From Oscillospiraceae bacterium HV4-5-C5C (GTDB lineage Bacteria; Bacillota; Clostridia; Saccharofermentanales; Fastidiosipilaceae), in NCBI GenBank assembly GCA_012034405.1, contig JAAVLZ010000013.1, positions 1-64,000 of the forward strand: 64,000 nucleotides of DNA, given 5' to 3'. Positions 60,587 through 64,000 of this stretch are shown here, piece by piece. Numbering within the stretch: the first letter of the stretch is position 1; every line of letters starts with the position of its first letter. The notes under the pieces were generated by a model. The model did no database searches. It was not told where the DNA came from and saw only the letters and a program-made list of their open reading frames with translations. A program made the translations under genes and the position numbers.

Positions 60587-60705
60587 CCCACTTCAACCAG
60601 CCTGACAACCTGAAAAACTGCCTGCTTTTTGTCCTGCTGCACAGTCTCCTGTTCCTGCTTTTGTATGTGGCCTGGGATCTGCCCGGCCTTTTTCCCATTG
60701 GTTGA
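60580..60705 (+). pseudogene. C-terminal part of the DUF1361-like gene in the -1 frame
   Basis: Starting at the ATG formed by the last A of an A6 run (60575-60580), the -1 frame reads 41 residues. They begin MLTHFNQPDNLKNCLLFVLL and end with a hydrophobic helix and DLPGLFPIG. This supplies the final membrane helix expected for DUF1361. One extra A in the run would join both parts into one protein of about 238 residues. It may be a sequencing error, a real frameshift, polymerase slippage, or a separate overlapping small gene. Confidence 0.65.
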
Positions 60706-60773
60706 GCGTCACGAGGGTCGGCCATTCAGGCTTTCAACCAGGGCTGCGGACCGTATACCTGCAGCTTCCCGAC

Positions 60774-61235
60774 TTAAGGCTTAAGATAGGCCAGGATTTC
60801 TGCTGCGTGCTCTTCTGGCTTGACCCGGGACCAGATCTTCTGGATAAGGCCGTCCGGCCCGATTAAAAAGGTGCAGCGGACCGTCCCCCAGTAAACCTTG
60901 CCGTAGTTTTTCTTTTCCTGCCAGACACCATAAGCTTCCATCACCTGATGATCCGGATCGGACAGCAGTGTGAAGGGGAGCGATTGCTTTTCAATAAACC
61001 GGCGGTGACTGGCGGTGCTGTCTTTACTGACCCCGAGAATCACGGCATTTTGCGCCTGGAATGCTTCCCAGGCCGCGGCAAAGCCACAGGCTTCCTTAGT
61101 ACAGCCGGGAGTCTGGTCTTTGGGATAAAAGTACAAAATGACAGTCTGACCTCTGAAATCACTCAATCTGACCGGTCGGTCCGACTGGTCCACCAATTCA
61201 AAATCCGGGGCAGCCTGCCCTTGCGCTAAAATCAT
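60774..61235 (-). CDS. bcp: thioredoxin-dependent peroxiredoxin (Bcp/PrxQ)
   Basis: 153 residues. The peroxidatic Cys45 is in TPGCTKEACGF, and Cys50, five residues on, is the resolving residue of the PrxQ type. FELVDQSDRPVRLSDFRG at the N-terminus and LPFTLLSDPDHQVMEAYGV are family segments. It reduces hydroperoxides with thioredoxin in the cytoplasm. It is a single gene convergent with the DUF1361 gene. Confidence 0.94.
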   Translation of the reverse strand: MILAQGQAAPDFELVDQSDRPVRLSDFRGQTVILYFYPKDQTPGCTKEACGFAAAWEAFQAQNAVILGVSKDSTASHRRFIEKQSLPFTLLSDPDHQVMEAYGVWQEKKNYGKVYWGTVRCTFLIGPDGLIQKIWSRVKPEEHAAEILAYLKP

Positions 61236-61704
61236 CTGTCTATCCTTTCTGTTCAGCGGACCTGTCTGGTATGAAACCTGCAGTCACCGCGACCTTCAGC
61301 CGGCGCGGCTAACAGCAGGAGCCGCTCATCGGTAAGCCTACTTTAGCATCCAACGGAGGTTCCTGGCTGTCGCATATGCTCGCTATAGTGCCTGGATTTA
61401 CCCGTCATCCGGGCTTATATTAAACCGTTATACTCTGAGCGGCGCTTTCCCGTGCCGCTCTTGCAGCCGGTGCCATAGGCCCAAAACAGGCCTGAAAGGG
61501 CATTACCGGCAAAAAAGAGACTCTGTTTGCAAGATAAACGCTTAATTGTTGCACGAATCATTAAGAAACAGCGCTTTTTATTCTCGCGATCTGCTGAAAT
61601 TGTAATTATTCTGAGAATCATCTTGCAATTTATGACCGTTTCCGATAATGTACGTACTAAGAAAGCGCCAGGCCTAGGCACTGTATTGAAAGAGGGGAAA
61701 AACC
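61236..61704. other. 469-base gap upstream of glnN
   Basis: No gene is supported. A candidate glnN promoter, TTGCAA (61623-61628) and TAATGT (61646-61651) with 17 bases between, is preceded by the palindrome ATTCTGAGAAT (61608-61618). A hairpin GAGCGGC...GCCGCTC lies at 61437-61460. No match to a glutamine riboswitch or TnrA/GlnR box was recognised. Confidence 0.5.
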
Positions 61705-63825
61705 ATGAAAGAATTGATTGAAGCGGAATGCTGCATTCCGGCTCTGACACCGCCGGATTATTTTGGTGAATCTGTTTTTAATGATACGGAAATGCGGACT
61801 CGCCTGTCCAAATCTACCTATGAGTCTCTCAAAAAGACGATCGATATCGGCGAGGCCATTGACACCAGCATTGCGGATGAAGTCGCTACGGTCATGAAAC
61901 AGTGGGCAGTTGAAAAGGGTGCCACGCATTACACCCACTGGTTTATGCCGCTGACCAACACCACCGCTGAAAAGCATGACTCATTTATTGAAGTCACAGC
62001 GGACGGACAGGTCATCATGAATTTCTCCGGCAAGGCACTGACCTTAGGTGAACCGGACGCGTCAAGCTTCCCATCCGGGGGCCTGCGTGAGACTGCCCGG
62101 GCCCGCGGTTATACTGCCTGGGACTGTACGTCTCCGGCTTTTGTCAAAGAGCACACGCTGTACATTCCGACCGCTTTCTTTTCCTACGGCGGTGAAATCC
62201 TGGATAATAAGGCGCCGTTACTGAGATCGGTTGAAGTGCTGAGCAAGCAGGGGCTGAGGGTTCTGCGGGCTTTAGGCAATACTACTTCCAAACGGATCGT
62301 ATCCACGGTCGGACCGGAGCAGGAATACTTCCTGGTGGACAAAAAGTATTATGAAAAGAGACTGGACCTGATGATGACCGGCCGCACCCTGTTTGGCGCG
62401 CCCAGCCCTAAATCACAGGAACTGGATGATCATTATTTTGGTATCCTGAAAACCCGTATTGTCGAATTTATGCATGACCTGGATATCGAGCTGTGGAAGC
62501 TTGGTGTCAGCGCTAAAACCAAACATAATGAAGTGGCTCCGGGACAGCATGAGCTGGCGGTGATCTTTAACCGCTCTTCTGAAGCGGCTGACAATAACAT
62601 GCTGGTCATGGAGATGTGTCGCAAGGTGGCTGAACGTCATGGCATGGTCTGCCTGCTGCATGAAAAGCCCTTTGCCGGTGTCAACGGTTCAGGCAAACAT
62701 ATCAACTGGTCACTGGCTACAGATGACGGCAAAAATCTGCTGGATCCCAGCGATGACCCCAGCAAAAATGCTCAATTTCTGGTCTTTCTGGCCGCAACCC
62801 TGAAAGCAGTAGACGAGTACGCTGATCTGCTTCGCCTGTCAGTTGCTACGGCCGCCAATGACCACCGCCTGGGCGCCAGTGAGGCGCCGCCGGCCATTAT
62901 CTCTGCCTTTATCGGCGAAGAGCTGGACCTGATGGTAGATGACCTGCTGGCCGGCCGGGCGTATCATCCGACGGATCGCAATCAGACCAACCTGGGCGTT
63001 AAGACCATCTCCCTGTGTACGGTTGACAAGACCGACCGCAACCGCACCTCACCCTTTGCCTTTACCGGCAATAAGTTTGAGTTCCGTATGTGCGGTTCCA
63101 GCATGAACATTGCCAGCCCCTGCTATACCTTGAACACAGTCGTCGCGGAGACCTTGTCAGAGGCGGCGGATATCCTTGAAAAGGCAACGGATCCTGACGC
63201 TGAAGCACACCGCTACTTTGTGGACACGGTCAGAGCGCACCGCCGCATCATTTTCAACGGCAATAACTATTCGCCGGAGTGGCCTAAGGAAGCCGAGCGC
63301 CGCGGCCTGCCCAACCGTCATAATACGGTTGAAGCGGTTTCTGCTCTTAAGGATTCCAAAAATGTAGCGGTTTTTGAAAAAATGCACGTGCTGACGCCCA
63401 AGGAAACAGAGTCCCGGGGAGAGATTATCCTGGAAAACTATGCTAAGCAGATCGGGATTGAAGCCCGTACCGCTCTGGATATGGTGACCCGTGAGATCAC
63501 TCCGGCCGTGGTGGATTACGTTTATGATCTGACTCAGATTACCTATCAGCAGATGGCCTTGAATGTTAAGGAAACCGGGGTGCGCAACATCCTTTCTACC
63601 TTCAACAATTACATTGATCAGCTGTACAATGCTACGGAAGATCTGAAAAAGGCTGAAGCCCGCGCGCAGGAGCTGACGGATACTGAAGAGCAGGCTCGCT
63701 TTTACTGCTATGAGGTTTTGCCCTGCATGAGCAAGCTGCGGGAGATTGTGGACAGCATTGAACCGCTGGTTCCGGAAAACCGCTGGCCGCTGCCTTCTTA
63801 TGTCGATCTGATGTTCAGAGTCTGA
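61705..63825 (+). CDS. glnN: glutamine synthetase type III
   Basis: GSIII makes glutamine from glutamate, ammonia and ATP; it forms large dodecamers unrelated in length to GSI. The 706-residue protein fits this type (about 700-730), with an N-terminal region typical of GSIII (THYTHWFMPLTNTTAEKHDS) and metal/ATP segments VGPEQEYFLVDKKYYE and EVAPGQHELAVIFNRS. KPFAGVNGSGKHINWSL and GNKFEFRMCGSS are further landmarks. GAAAGAGGGG precedes the start. The gene stands alone with a long upstream control region. Confidence 0.96.
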   Translation: MKELIEAECCIPALTPPDYFGESVFNDTEMRTRLSKSTYESLKKTIDIGEAIDTSIADEVATVMKQWAVEKGATHYTHWFMPLTNTTAEKHDSFIEVTADGQVIMNFSGKALTLGEPDASSFPSGGLRETARARGYTAWDCTSPAFVKEHTLYIPTAFFSYGGEILDNKAPLLRSVEVLSKQGLRVLRALGNTTSKRIVSTVGPEQEYFLVDKKYYEKRLDLMMTGRTLFGAPSPKSQELDDHYFGILKTRIVEFMHDLDIELWKLGVSAKTKHNEVAPGQHELAVIFNRSSEAADNNMLVMEMCRKVAERHGMVCLLHEKPFAGVNGSGKHINWSLATDDGKNLLDPSDDPSKNAQFLVFLAATLKAVDEYADLLRLSVATAANDHRLGASEAPPAIISAFIGEELDLMVDDLLAGRAYHPTDRNQTNLGVKTISLCTVDKTDRNRTSPFAFTGNKFEFRMCGSSMNIASPCYTLNTVVAETLSEAADILEKATDPDAEAHRYFVDTVRAHRRIIFNGNNYSPEWPKEAERRGLPNRHNTVEAVSALKDSKNVAVFEKMHVLTPKETESRGEIILENYAKQIGIEARTALDMVTREITPAVVDYVYDLTQITYQQMALNVKETGVRNILSTFNNYIDQLYNATEDLKKAEARAQELTDTEEQARFYCYEVLPCMSKLREIVDSIEPLVPENRWPLPSYVDLMFRV

Positions 63826-63889
63826 ACCAGTTTCAGCTGACTGACCGGCTGTCCCGGCGCACAACAACAACCCAATACAGCCAAAAGCG

Positions 63890-63927
63890 GCACCAGCCCA
63901 TCTGACCGATGGACCGGTGCCCTTTTC
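63890..63927 (+). terminator. hairpin after glnN
   Basis: GCACC...CCATC pairs with GATGG...GGTGC with small bulges, followed by CCTTTTCC. A second hairpin, CCGGCCT-TGCC-type loop-AGGCCGG, lies at 63943-63962 near the window end. Confidence 0.55.
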
Positions 63928-64000
63928 CCCCTTAAAGGGCAACCGGCCTGCCATAAGGCCGGATCGGTTAAAATATGATCAGGCCTGCAGAAAAAGGCCT

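Overview
The window looks like chromosomal DNA of a GC-rich, low-redundancy Firmicute, most likely an anaerobic, carbohydrate-using Clostridia relative. The gene orders pth-mfd and SRP RNA-dnaX-ybaB-recR, the CymR-type Rrf2 / cysteine desulfurase / MnmA cluster, YlmH, GSIII glutamine synthetase, a zinc-free S4 and SPFH-NfeD all point to Firmicutes. The genus assignment is only a guess. No prophage, conjugative element, complete insertion sequence, CRISPR array or rRNA operon was seen. Coding density is high, genes sit on both strands in short operons, and many gene ends carry strong intrinsic terminators.

Layout. 0-6 kb: a GlmU-like protein with eroded active sites, then pth and mfd. 6-9 kb (minus): an ECF sigma factor with a membrane partner, and a flavoprotein NAD(P)H oxidoreductase. 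9-13.3 kb: sulfur trafficking, with a CymR-like Rrf2 regulator, cysK, a cysteine desulfurase and mnmA. 13.4-21.7 kb: pyrG, a membrane protein of unknown function, gpmA, a P-type ATPase coupled to dCMP deaminase, and a PUA-less proB. 21.7-30.5 kb (minus): class A PBP, Nudix hydrolase, a 2-TM protein, a TM-helix-repeat channel-like protein, SPFH/NfeD and a uracil/xanthine-type permease. 30.7-37.4 kb: a GNAT-like protein, superoxide dismutase, stand-alone rpsD, a DUF6933-pRiA4b fusion, an SDR dehydrogenase, and fur-msrA.

37.5-44.6 kb is a deoxy-sugar locus: GH78 alpha-L-rhamnosidase, a divergent AraC regulator, L-fucose isomerase and a DUF2264 protein. 44.7-51 kb holds two polar-amino-acid ABC importers arranged tail to tail (one with binding protein and permease fused in one chain) and a class I/II aminotransferase. 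51-55 kb holds a long gene-free stretch with several strong hairpins and a good promoter, then the small-type SRP RNA, dnaX, ybaB and recR. 55-64 kb: a MarR regulator with an AT-hook-like and acidic tail, an APRT-like phosphoribosyltransferase, an SGNH hydrolase, a Gfo/Idh/MocA oxidoreductase overlapping ylmH, tRNA-Ser(UGA), a DUF1361 membrane protein split by a frame change at an A6 run, a Bcp peroxiredoxin and GSIII glutamine synthetase.

No large new defence or mobile system is evident. The least explained items are the eroded GlmU at the head of the pth-mfd run, the structured gene-free segment upstream of the SRP RNA, a perfect pair of inverted DnaA boxes far from any recognisable origin, the frame change in the DUF1361 gene, and the MarR protein with a eukaryote-like tail.
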